Assembly: GCA_016220125.1 (NCBI GenBank)
Contig: JACRIF010000002.1
Coordinates: 1 to 5,062, forward strand
DNA: 5,062 bases
Reading direction: 5' to 3'
From: Candidatus Peregrinibacteria bacterium
GTDB taxonomy: Bacteria; Patescibacteriota; Gracilibacteria; UM-FILTER-43-11
Numbering within the stretch: position 1 is the first letter of the stretch; every line of letters starts with the position of its first letter. The notes beneath the pieces were generated by a model, which was not told the origin of the DNA, did no database searches, and saw nothing but the letters and a program-made list of their open reading frames with translations. The translations under genes and the position numbers were made by a program. Positions 1 to 5,062 of the stretch are shown piece after piece.

Positions 1-1980
1 AGCCACGCTTCCACATCCCAGGGCGCATCCAGTTTCGTTGTTGGTTCCATCATCGCATGCCTCCTGTCCTTCGATGATTCCGTTTCCGCATTGCGCCACG
101 GCTTGAACTGGAGCGGGTGCCGTGACAGCAACCCATAAGCTGGCAATTGGAGAGGCTGACGGCAGGGCATAGCCCGCAGGGGGTTGGGTCAGGCGGCAGT
201 TCAAAATGTCAGTCCCCTCAAGTGTGCTGTTCGCCGTGTCGTAATGGCCACTAACGGACAAGGAGCTGCCCGTGATGTTGGGATCAATTGTGTAGATGCA
301 GGCGGGTGAGGAAATGGGGATGGTGGAGGCTAAGGTTACGCCGTTCAAAGCCTTTATGTGCAGGGTGTAGTTGGGATTGATATCCAGTGTTCCGGGCTTT
401 TGAACCGTCTCGGGATTGGCGCTTGCCATCTCGTTCCCCAACGAGCTTTTATAAACAATTTGAGTAACCTCTGAAAGCCTGTTCACCGACACGCTTTTGG
501 TCAGAGTCGAAAGCACGTTGCGGGTCGACTTGTCGCGGATGGTGAGGGTGACGGTGCCGGTGGCGGTGCCACCCGGTTGGAGCACTTCAAGCTCCAGGCT
601 CGCATTTTCGGGGGCTTGGGAGGAGGGAATCGCGCCCGCCCAAACATAGTCGTAGAGATTTGTGTCGATGGCGACGGGCACCGAAGGCGCCGAGAAGACG
701 AAGGTAGTCCGTGCGCTTCCCGAAACCGGCGTGGGAACAGAGGGGCTGATCGTGAAATCGGCCGAAGGGGTAGAGCCGGAAGGAACCGTGAATTGGACGT
801 TCGCGGTTTCCAGCTCCTCGTCCACGCCCGCATTGTATCCGCCGTTGCCACTCGTGTCGCGGTACATGATGAGCCAGGCAACGTATTGGGTGCCTGGGGA
901 AACCTCGAATTTCATCGGGGAGGGAACGGTTTGCTGGGTGGAACTGTTCAATTTTGAGGCAAAACGCGCACCCAAGGGGGGATTGTTCGCGGACCATGGG
1001 AGAGTGACGTAACGTTTTGCCCCCACATCGGAATAAACAGGTTGTCCCAATGAAAGCACGGCAGTGGCAGGCAAAACAGTCACTGTTTTCGCGGCGGTGG
1101 CCGAGGCGCCATTGGAAAGGGTGGCGGTCACGGTGAGCACGCAGGTGCCCGCTCGGGTGAAGGTGACGAGGGTGTTGTTCGCGGGACTGCAATCCGAGCT
1201 GGAGGACGCATCCACGGTGAGATTTGGATTCTGTCCACCGCTGATCGACACAGGGAAATTCTGGGCGGAGCCAGCGGTTGCAAGCGCCACCGTGTCCGGA
1301 GCCGAGATCTGTAAGCCTTCGGCCGCGGGGGAAAGGTTGGGGTAAAGCTGGGCCTCGGTCAGGTTGGTGCTGGGGGTGAGGGCGGGCAGGGTCGCCACGG
1401 AAGAGGCGCGGACCAAAGTGCAGGCATCCGCCGGGAGGGGATGGTTGGAGCAAAGCTCGAATCGGAGCGCGAGGGAAAGCGGAGACGAGATATTCAGGGT
1501 GTAGATGCCAGACTGCTGGGCGGAAATATCGCCTGTGGCCGTGATCAAGGTCGGATTGGCGTTTTCGATCGTGGTGGCATCGTAGACCGCCAGGCGCGTG
1601 ACGCGCACATGGCGCATCATAGCGGGATCCGTGATGTTCAAACGCTCGTTGATCTGGTTGGCGAAAAAGTTCACGTTCCGAACGGTCACGCTATGACCCT
1701 GAGCTCCCGGTGCCACAGAAAGGATGTGGGGGCGGTGATTGGAGGTAAGCGCGATCGAGGCGTAGTAGGGGGCGTAGTCGCTGGGCTGAGCCACTGTCGT
1801 GGGATCGGTGTAGATCAAGGGGCTGGAAATATCGGGTTTCGGCATCGAAAACACCACTTCGGGGGGCGTGTCTTCAACATCCAAGTTCTGGATTCCGAGG
1901 CTGGCGGCCAAATCCGCCTTTTTGCCTCCCCACACCTTGCCGGATTTCACTTTCACCTCCCAGGGGATGGAAATACTAAA
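1..1980 (-). pseudogene. Continuation of the prepilin/FecR surface protein beyond the in-frame TAG (partial at window edge)
   Basis: Reading on in the same frame after the TAG gives 660 consecutive sense codons to the window edge. The first residues (F-S-I-S-I-P, then V-K-V-K-S-G-K-V) complete the FecR domain whose first part lies before the TAG, so this is one gene and not two. Then follow Ser/Thr/Pro-rich beta-strand-like modules. One is an Ig-like domain at about 1299-1069 (full-length residues 542-618), with the pattern T-C-V-L-T-V-T-A-T before its end. At 90-1 a Cys-rich repeat of the Myxococcus/DUF4215 type begins (C-G-N-G-I-I-E-G-Q-E-A-C-D-D-G), and the protein runs off the window. Such modules are extracellular and often occur in adhesin-like proteins; binding function is not visible. 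I label it pseudogene because of the TAG, but no second lesion is present, so readthrough, recoding or a base error are equally open. If translated separately, the first ATG is at 1845, without a Shine-Dalgarno site that I can see. Confidence 0.7.
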
Positions 1981-1983
1981 CTA
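1981..1983 (-). other. In-frame amber (TAG) codon inside the FecR signature
   Basis: The codon reads TAG on the minus strand, between ACG (Thr of V-R-G-T) and TTT (Phe). FecR proteins usually have Glu here (V-R-G-T-E-F), so a single G-to-T change in GAG explains it; CAG to TAG would also be one step. It is the only stop in the frame between 2922 and base 1. The other three genes in the window end with TAA (two) or TGA (one), so the window does not show whether TAG is a normal stop in this organism. Confidence 0.9.
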
Positions 1984-2922
1984 CGTTCCGCGCACACCGG
2001 CGATGGAGGAGCTGGTCTCGACGCGGAACTCGGAGGCCGAGGCCAGACGGGCCACCTTGCTCCAAATTTTTCCTAAATTGAGCTTGAGCAGGATCTTGGT
2101 GACCGTGCCCTGGGAATCGTTTTTGTCCGTGGCCAAACTCTTGAGCTCCATCTCGGTCAGCGGATCGATATGAACCGTGGAGCCGTCGGACAGATACAAA
2201 TCCGCGGAACCATCCGCGCCTGTGAAAATAGTGTCCCCCTGGTGAACAACCTTGCCGTTGTTGACGGACACCGCATTCGCCTGGGTCGTGCCCACCTTCA
2301 CATCGCCGCTCTTGTTGTCCAAAGTGCCTGTCAGGGCCAAGCGATCCGCAGGGTAGGGCAGATTGGTTTCGCCATCCACCACAAAATTCGGGCCGTCGTA
2401 GGCGCGGATCAAGCTCGGAAGTTCGAATCCTTTGGCCAAATTGCCCACAGTGCGGGCCTCGAAACCGGCGCTCGCCTCGTACAATCCGGCGACTTGATAG
2501 AATTTCCCATCCTGCGAAACACCGTACACATACCGGCTGCCCGTGCGCGGGTCGGTGGGCACCTCGCGCAGGTAGCGCTTGGTGAGCAAATTATTGTCGA
2601 TCATGCCTTGGATGAAGGACACATCCGCATCCTCGCAATCGGCGTACGTGGCATCGGCGTAGAAGCAAAGGACGTTCTGGTTGTTGGCGGTGGTGGGAAT
2701 GGGGAAGGAACCTTGGTGGTCCTGGCGGTAGTCCTCGAGGGAATTGGCGATGGCGACCAAATCGTCGAGCATCCGCTCGTTCATGCTCCGGGTCTTGGTG
2801 CGCTGGATGGCGACAAACGAGACCGCTCCCAAAATGCCCACGATCGTGACAACGACCAAGAGCTCGACGAGGGAGAAACCGCGTCTGGGCATCAAAGTTT
2901 TTTTGATCTTGAACAATTCCAT
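1981..2922 (-). CDS. Prepilin-type N-terminus fused to a FecR domain; reading frame ends at an in-frame TAG
   Basis: This is the 313-residue N-terminal part of a probable secreted or surface protein. Residues 11-15 (MPRRG) are followed by F-S-L-V-E and a hydrophobic helix to about residue 40. That is a classical prepilin-peptidase site, with Gly at -1, Phe at +1 and Glu at +5. Residues 45-160 resemble a pseudopilin head: a long alpha helix, two cysteines (C86, C96), then V-P-T-D-P (121-125) and Y-V-Y-G, typical of minor pseudopilins. From about residue 224 a FecR domain begins (G-D-T-I-F-T-G, then L-Y-L-S-D-G-S-T-V, then V-E-T-S-S-S-I-A-G-V-R-G-T at 301-313). The next codon is TAG, although the frame continues open to base 1. 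I chose the ATG at 2922; an ATG at 2892 would give a five-residue leader of type IVa length, and neither start has a good Shine-Dalgarno site. A TTG at 3012 lies inside a repeat and is unlikely. FecR domains are known from sigma-regulator proteins and surface proteins; here it is a building block of an exported protein. Confidence 0.8.
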   Translation of the reverse strand: MELFKIKKTLMPRRGFSLVELLVVVTIVGILGAVSFVAIQRTKTRSMNERMLDDLVAIANSLEDYRQDHQGSFPIPTTANNQNVLCFYADATYADCEDADVSFIQGMIDNNLLTKRYLREVPTDPRTGSRYVYGVSQDGKFYQVAGLYEASAGFEARTVGNLAKGFELPSLIRAYDGPNFVVDGETNLPYPADRLALTGTLDNKSGDVKVGTTQANAVSVNNGKVVHQGDTIFTGADGSADLYLSDGSTVHIDPLTEMELKSLATDKNDSQGTVTKILLKLNLGKIWSKVARLASASEFRVETSSSIAGVRGT

Positions 2923-2977
2923 GATGATTTTTTTATTTTGAAAGTACCGATATTTTCTCAAATTCGGAGGTGAAAGT

Positions 2978-3018
2978 AAAACAAAAAACAAAAAATCCCT
3001 CCCTTGACTCAAGGGAGG
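2978..3018 (-). terminator. Intrinsic-terminator-like hairpin and T tract upstream of the pilin/FecR gene
   Basis: On the minus strand the 10-bp stem of repeat copy 1 is followed, after two bases, by T6-G-T6-G-T4. This has the form of a Rho-independent terminator for transcripts coming leftwards from the repeat block. It lies 56 bases before the pilin/FecR ATG at 2922, so that gene would need its own promoter in 2923-2980, where I see only weak candidates. Confidence 0.55.
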
Positions 3019-3030
3019 CTAGGAGGGTTC
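2998..3030 (+). repeat. REP-like palindromic element, copy 1 (direct orientation)
   Basis: A 33-bp unit: perfect 10-bp inverted arms (CCTCCCTTGA / TCAAGGGAGG) around one central base at 3008, followed by a non-palindromic tail ending GGAGGGTTC. It matches copy 3 at 30 of 33 positions in the same orientation. It is preceded by an A-rich tract (2978-2995), and so is copy 3 (3593-3609), so the repeated unit may include that tract. Confidence 0.88.
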
Positions 3031-3097
3031 CCGGAGGTCTGGAGCAGGGAGGGGTGTGGATGAACGAGATACCATGCTGTATGCCATTGTCGAAATA

Positions 3098-3106
3098 TGA
3101 TATAAT
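3098..3106 (+). promoter_or_regulatory. Extended -10 promoter for the DUF559 gene
   Basis: TGATATAAT contains a perfect TATAAT (3101-3106) with the TG extension one base before it. At 17-bp spacing the -35 position (3078-3083, TGTATG) matches the sigma-70 consensus poorly, as is common for extended -10 promoters. Transcription would start near 3113, about 27 bases before the ATG at 3140. No clear Shine-Dalgarno site lies between. Confidence 0.6.
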
Positions 3107-3139
3107 CACTCTTCTATTTTGAATATATTTGAATCTAAA

Positions 3140-3550
3140 ATGACTTTTTTGAATCCTGACCGAAAACCGTTTAATCTGGTCGGCACAAAACAGTGGCGAC
3201 GTACACTAAGAACCCACATGCCCAAGGCGGAGCATTTGCTATGGGCAGAAGTCAGGGGCGATAAAATGGGATGCCGATTTTTCCGGCAATATGGGGTCGG
3301 CCAATACAGTCTCGATTTCTATTGCCCAACATTTCGGCTGGCTATTGAGGTCGATGGTGAATCGCACAAGGAAAAAAACGCTCAAGAACGGGACAGAAAA
3401 CGAGACAAATACATGCAAGCCTTCGACATGAAAACCGTTCGAATCTCAAACCTTGAGATCTATGAAAATTTGGAAGGGGTGGTTGAACGGCTAAAAGGCC
3501 TGCTAAAGAGCAGACAATCCCATCCCAGGAACCTCTCTCCCTCCCCTTGA
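3140..3550 (+). CDS. DUF559-family (Vsr-like, PD-(D/E)XK superfamily) endonuclease-domain protein
   Basis: A 136-residue protein, the usual size for stand-alone DUF559 proteins. The family pattern is visible in order: L-R-T-H-M-P-K-A-E-H-L-L-W (23-35), F-R-Q-Y-G-V-G-Q-Y-S-L-D-F (48-60), I-E-V-D-G-E-S-H (69-76), a charged segment around E83-R84-D85, and a C-terminal helix E-N-L-E-G-V-V-E-R-L. D59, E70 and D72 match the expected acidic catalytic cluster of the Vsr-like fold; E31 and H76 are also conserved-looking. By family it should be a DNA-cleaving or nicking enzyme, but the biological role of DUF559 is not established. It is the only plus-strand gene. The ATG at 3140 is preferred over an upstream TTG at 3119 because homology only begins well after both. 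An extended -10 promoter lies just upstream. The stop codon and last few residues (L-S-P-S-P) come from a palindromic repeat. Base composition looks more AT-rich than the flanking genes, fitting an inserted unit. Confidence 0.85.
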   Translation: MTFLNPDRKPFNLVGTKQWRRTLRTHMPKAEHLLWAEVRGDKMGCRFFRQYGVGQYSLDFYCPTFRLAIEVDGESHKEKNAQERDRKRDKYMQAFDMKTVRISNLEIYENLEGVVERLKGLLKSRQSHPRNLSPSP

Positions 3551-3561
3551 TTCAAGGGGAG
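3529..3561 (-). repeat. REP-like palindromic element, copy 2 (inverted orientation), overlapping the DUF559 stop codon
   Basis: Read on the minus strand it has the same layout as copies 1 and 3: 10-bp arms (CTCCCCTTGA / TCAAGGGGAG, 3541-3550 and 3552-3561) and a tail ending GAGGTTC. Two stem positions differ from the other copies, with matching changes on the other arm. The DUF559 stop codon TGA (3548-3550) sits at the end of its left arm, and the tail encodes the last residues of that protein. Copies 1 and 2 thus form an inverted pair around the gene. Confidence 0.8.
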
Positions 3562-3567
3562 ACGCCC

Positions 3568-3585
3568 CTCCGATGGACATCGGAG
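3568..3585. repeat. Short inverted repeat (hairpin) between copies 2 and 3
   Basis: CTCCGAT (3568-3574) and ATCGGAG (3579-3585) form a 7-bp stem with a GGAC loop; the sequence can pair one base pair further. It is not related to the REP-like palindromes in sequence. A run of C and then A follows on the plus strand, with no T tract, so it is not an intrinsic terminator for the DUF559 gene. It may be part of the repeat cluster. Confidence 0.6.
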
Positions 3586-3592
3586 CCCCCCC

Positions 3593-3634
3593 AAAAAAAC
3601 AAACAAAAACATTCCTCCCTTGATTCAAGGGAGG
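3593..3634 (-). terminator. Intrinsic-terminator-like hairpin behind the phosphatase gene
   Basis: The stem of repeat copy 3, read on the minus strand, starts 13 bases after the phosphatase TAA. It is followed by A-A-T-G and then T5, T3 and T7 runs separated by single G residues. The T tract starts four bases after the stem, so efficiency may be lower than for copy 1. Confidence 0.5.
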
Positions 3635-3646
3635 ACAGGAGGGTTC
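3614..3646 (+). repeat. REP-like palindromic element, copy 3 (direct orientation)
   Basis: Arms CCTCCCTTGA (3614-3623) and TCAAGGGAGG (3625-3634) around a central T, then a tail ending GGAGGGTTC. It differs from copy 1 at three positions (centre and two tail bases). It ends one base before the stop codon of the phosphatase gene. Copies 1 and 3 are direct repeats 616 bp apart, enclosing the DUF559 gene and copy 2. Confidence 0.88.
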
Positions 3647-3647
3647 A

Positions 3648-4835
3648 TTACGTTCCCCAATCCCAAATCTTGCTCGCCGTGGCGGTGCGGGTTCGCTCGT
3701 CGTTGATGGCCATTTTCATCTTGGCGCCGGCATCCTTGCCTGTGAGCTTGATCACGATCATGGTGCAGTCGTCGATTTGCACATACTCCTGCACAAAGGC
3801 GCTGAAGTCTTTGGACACATGGTCGAAGATGCTTTCCGCGCTGGGGTAATAGCCGTTTTTTTGAAGCGACTGGACCATGCGTTCCAGCGTGTACATTTCA
3901 CCCGTCTTGTTCTTGGCCTCGGTGAGTCCGTCGCTGTAAAGGCAGATGGCGTAGCCGACTTCCAGCGGAATCTCCTTTTCCTGGGCGATCATGGCGTTGT
4001 TGGGGATCATGCCGAGCGCGATGCCACCGGAGCGGATGGCCTCGACCTTTTCGGTTTTCTGGCGATAGACCAAAATGTGCTCGTGCCCGGCACCCGTGTA
4101 GAACATTTTCTGGTGCTCGGCGTCCCAACGCAGCATGACCATGGTCATGAACAGGCGGGAGCTGATTTTGGGGGCCAGCAAGGCGTTGGTGGAAACCACC
4201 AAATCTTTCGAACTTGAAACGCCCATGGAAAGCATGGAGCGGATGATGGTGTTCACCATCATCATGATGATGCCCGAGGGCACGCCATGGCCTGTCACGT
4301 CGCCGATGTACATGATGGTCTGCTTGCCGTCCGCGGTCTTCAAAAAGTCGAAACTGTCTCCTCCGATCTCGGCGGCCGCGCGGGTCTTGGCCACAATGTC
4401 GAGCCCAGGCGACTCGGGCGCGGTTTTGGGCAAAACGTCGCGCTGGATCTGGGCCGCGATGTCGAGCTCCGAAGTCATGCGGCGGCGTTCGCGCACATCG
4501 TAGGAGATCTTTTCCAGGTCGCGCGTGATTTCATTGAAAAAATGGGTGAACATGCCGATCTCGTCGATGGTGGTCGGCGGAACGCGCTGGTAATTTTTGC
4601 CACCGAGCAGATTCCGGACTTCCCGGGCCACGCGGCCCAAGGGCGACATGACATCCAGCAAAAAAACCAATAAAAGGAGAATCAAAACGCCCAGAATCGT
4701 TCCGGCGAACACGCTGACAGGCACGGAAACCACTCCTTTGCGGAACAGCACGACCGCCACGATGACCAGTGCGGTCATGAGGGTGGTGAAGAGGAATATT
4801 GCCTTTTTGGTGAGACTATCTCGGAGGAATTGCAT
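3648..4835 (-). CDS. Membrane-anchored HAMP-SpoIIE (PP2C-type) serine phosphatase, RsbU-like
   Basis: A 395-residue protein. Two hydrophobic segments (about 11-31 and 37-62) sit near the N-terminus with only a short loop between, so there is no large external sensor domain. A HAMP-like region (about 62-113) and a coiled linker with A-A-Q-I-Q-R-D-V-L-P (127-136), the usual entry to RsbU-type phosphatases, lead into the SpoIIE/PP2C domain (about 145-366). Metal-binding acidic residues are present: G-G-D160-S-F-D163, G-D179-V-T-G-H-G, Y-S-D302-G-L-T-E-A and D-D356-C-T. The enzyme therefore looks active. By family it dephosphorylates a phospho-Ser/Thr STAS-domain antagonist in partner switching, and the gene just upstream encodes a STAS protein, separated by 49 bp and probably co-transcribed. 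The C-terminal 30 residues are a charged tail outside the domain. The gene ends with TAA immediately followed by an in-frame TGA, then a hairpin. The ATG at 4835 has only a weak purine stretch upstream. Confidence 0.92.
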   Translation of the reverse strand: MQFLRDSLTKKAIFLFTTLMTALVIVAVVLFRKGVVSVPVSVFAGTILGVLILLLLVFLLDVMSPLGRVAREVRNLLGGKNYQRVPPTTIDEIGMFTHFFNEITRDLEKISYDVRERRRMTSELDIAAQIQRDVLPKTAPESPGLDIVAKTRAAAEIGGDSFDFLKTADGKQTIMYIGDVTGHGVPSGIIMMMVNTIIRSMLSMGVSSSKDLVVSTNALLAPKISSRLFMTMVMLRWDAEHQKMFYTGAGHEHILVYRQKTEKVEAIRSGGIALGMIPNNAMIAQEKEIPLEVGYAICLYSDGLTEAKNKTGEMYTLERMVQSLQKNGYYPSAESIFDHVSKDFSAFVQEYVQIDDCTMIVIKLTGKDAGAKMKMAINDERTRTATASKIWDWGT

Positions 4836-4846
4836 TAAATTGGATT

Positions 4847-4881
4847 TCTTAACTTTAAACTCGTAATTCGTAACTCTTAAC
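4847..4881. repeat. Degenerate heptanucleotide tandem repeat, five units
   Basis: Five consecutive 7-mers fit the consensus TCKTAAC with few changes: 4847-4853 (TCTTAAC), 4854-4860 (TTTAAAC), 4861-4867 (TCGTAAT), 4868-4874 (TCGTAAC) and 4875-4881 (TCTTAAC). They fill most of the 49-bp gap between the STAS and phosphatase genes, and stop 11 bases from the phosphatase ATG. The array resembles short tandemly repeated heptamers known from cyanobacteria and others in layout only. Confidence 0.6.
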
Positions 4882-4884
4882 TAT

Positions 4885-5062
4885 TTATTGTGCCGGGTTC
4901 GTCATCACATACGCCGCCTCGATGGCGTCATCCATGGTGGCTTGCGACTCCACCAGTTTGTCCAGCCCCACGAGTCCCAAAATATCTTTGATCGTCTGGT
5001 TGTAGCTGGCGAAAATGATCCGTCGCTTGTCCTTGCTCAAGGTTGTGTATAAATAGGCGAAA
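4885..5062 (-). CDS. STAS-domain anti-sigma-factor antagonist, C-terminal part (partial at window edge)
   Basis: Only the last 58 residues are in the window, about half of a typical 100-120-residue STAS protein. The visible part shows the family's C-terminal elements: a helix (F-A-Y-L-Y-T-T-L-S-K), a strand (R-R-I-I-F-A-S-Y-N), the segment I-K-D-I-L-G-L-V-G-L-D-K-L-V and a final helix D-D-A-I-E-A-A. The phospho-acceptor Ser/Thr lies earlier and is outside the window, so regulation by phosphorylation cannot be checked here. It ends with TAA. The SpoIIE-type phosphatase starts 49 bp downstream on the same strand, which makes this protein its likely substrate in a partner-switching module. Alternative: a STAS protein of another pathway that shares only the operon. 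Confidence 0.82.
   Translation of the reverse strand, partial: FAYLYTTLSKDKRRIIFASYNQTIKDILGLVGLDKLVESQATMDDAIEAAYVMTNPAQ

Noticed and set aside
587..1453. 288-codon minus-strand frame overlapping the surface-protein continuation
   Set aside because: It is a different frame from the FecR continuation, rich in Arg, His and Pro with no domain, while the continuation frame gives typical beta-rich, Ser/Thr-rich extracellular sequence.
1441..2973. Long plus-strand open frames (1441-2076 and 2170-2973) opposite the pilin/FecR gene
   Set aside because: Their translations have no recognisable domain and lie opposite a frame with clear prepilin and FecR motifs; GC-rich coding DNA commonly gives such antisense open frames.
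2923..3012. Upstream TTG start that would add 30 residues to the pilin/FecR protein
   Set aside because: It begins inside the palindromic repeat and translates the T-tract region; prepilin leaders are short, and the ATG at 2922 or 2892 fits better.
3069..3082. Imperfect palindrome ATAC(N6)GTAT at the -35 position of the DUF559 promoter
   Set aside because: The arms are only four bases, too short to call an operator without other copies.
3119..3139. TTG start giving the DUF559 protein seven more residues
   Set aside because: It lies only about six bases from the predicted transcription start and has no ribosome binding site; the ATG at 3140 is simpler.
2998..3634. CRISPR-like repeats
   Set aside because: Three palindromic units with very unequal spacing (about 500 and 50 bp), mixed orientation and a gene between them do not form an array.
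4257..4272. Perfect 16-bp palindrome (CATCATCATGATGATG) in the phosphatase gene
   Set aside because: It encodes the Ile-Ile-Met-Met-Met run of the SpoIIE domain and follows from ATC and ATG codon use; no sign of an operator role.

Overview
The window is about 5 kb of moderately GC-rich bacterial DNA. Nearly all of it codes on the minus strand; one small gene on the plus strand interrupts the series. Reading leftwards (minus-strand direction): (i) the C-terminal half of a STAS-domain anti-sigma-factor antagonist (5062-4885, start outside the window); (ii) a membrane-anchored HAMP + SpoIIE/PP2C serine phosphatase (4835-3648); (iii) a repeat-rich intergenic block holding a plus-strand DUF559 (Vsr/PD-(D/E)XK-like) nuclease gene (3140-3550); (iv) a very large surface protein that starts as a type IV prepilin/pseudopilin, continues as a FecR domain, then runs into Ig-like and Cys-rich extracellular modules and leaves the window at base 1.

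Two things stand out. First, the surface-protein frame is open from 2922 to base 1 except for one TAG codon (1983-1981). It falls directly after the FecR signature ending V-R-G-T, where family members normally carry Glu. All 660 downstream codons are open and read as a sensible continuation (FSISIP..., VKVKSGKV). This is a fresh nonsense mutation, a recoded or read-through amber codon, or a sequencing/assembly error. Second, the DUF559 gene is bracketed by three copies of a 33-bp REP-like palindromic element: one copy before it, one inverted copy that supplies its last codons and stop codon, and one more directly oriented copy beyond. The stem of the inverted copy differs from the others by compensated changes. 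This looks like a small non-autonomous element or a nuclease-repeat partnership, comparable in layout to REP/RAYT systems but with a different nuclease.

The STAS protein and the phosphatase probably act as a partner-switching pair: the phosphatase would dephosphorylate the STAS protein in response to a membrane signal. No anti-sigma kinase lies in the window. The hairpins next to T-rich tracts on the minus strand can end transcription behind the phosphatase gene and again just before the pilin/FecR gene.

Organism: the prepilin with a V-P-T-D-P pseudopilin motif, the Myxococcus-type Cys-rich repeat, weak Shine-Dalgarno sites, the REP-like palindromes with DUF559 and a degenerate heptanucleotide repeat together suggest an uncultivated lineage (for example Peregrinibacteria or another candidate-phylum bacterium). 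This is an impression from gene content, not a demonstrated assignment. No rRNA, tRNA, CRISPR array or recognisable transposase gene is visible.
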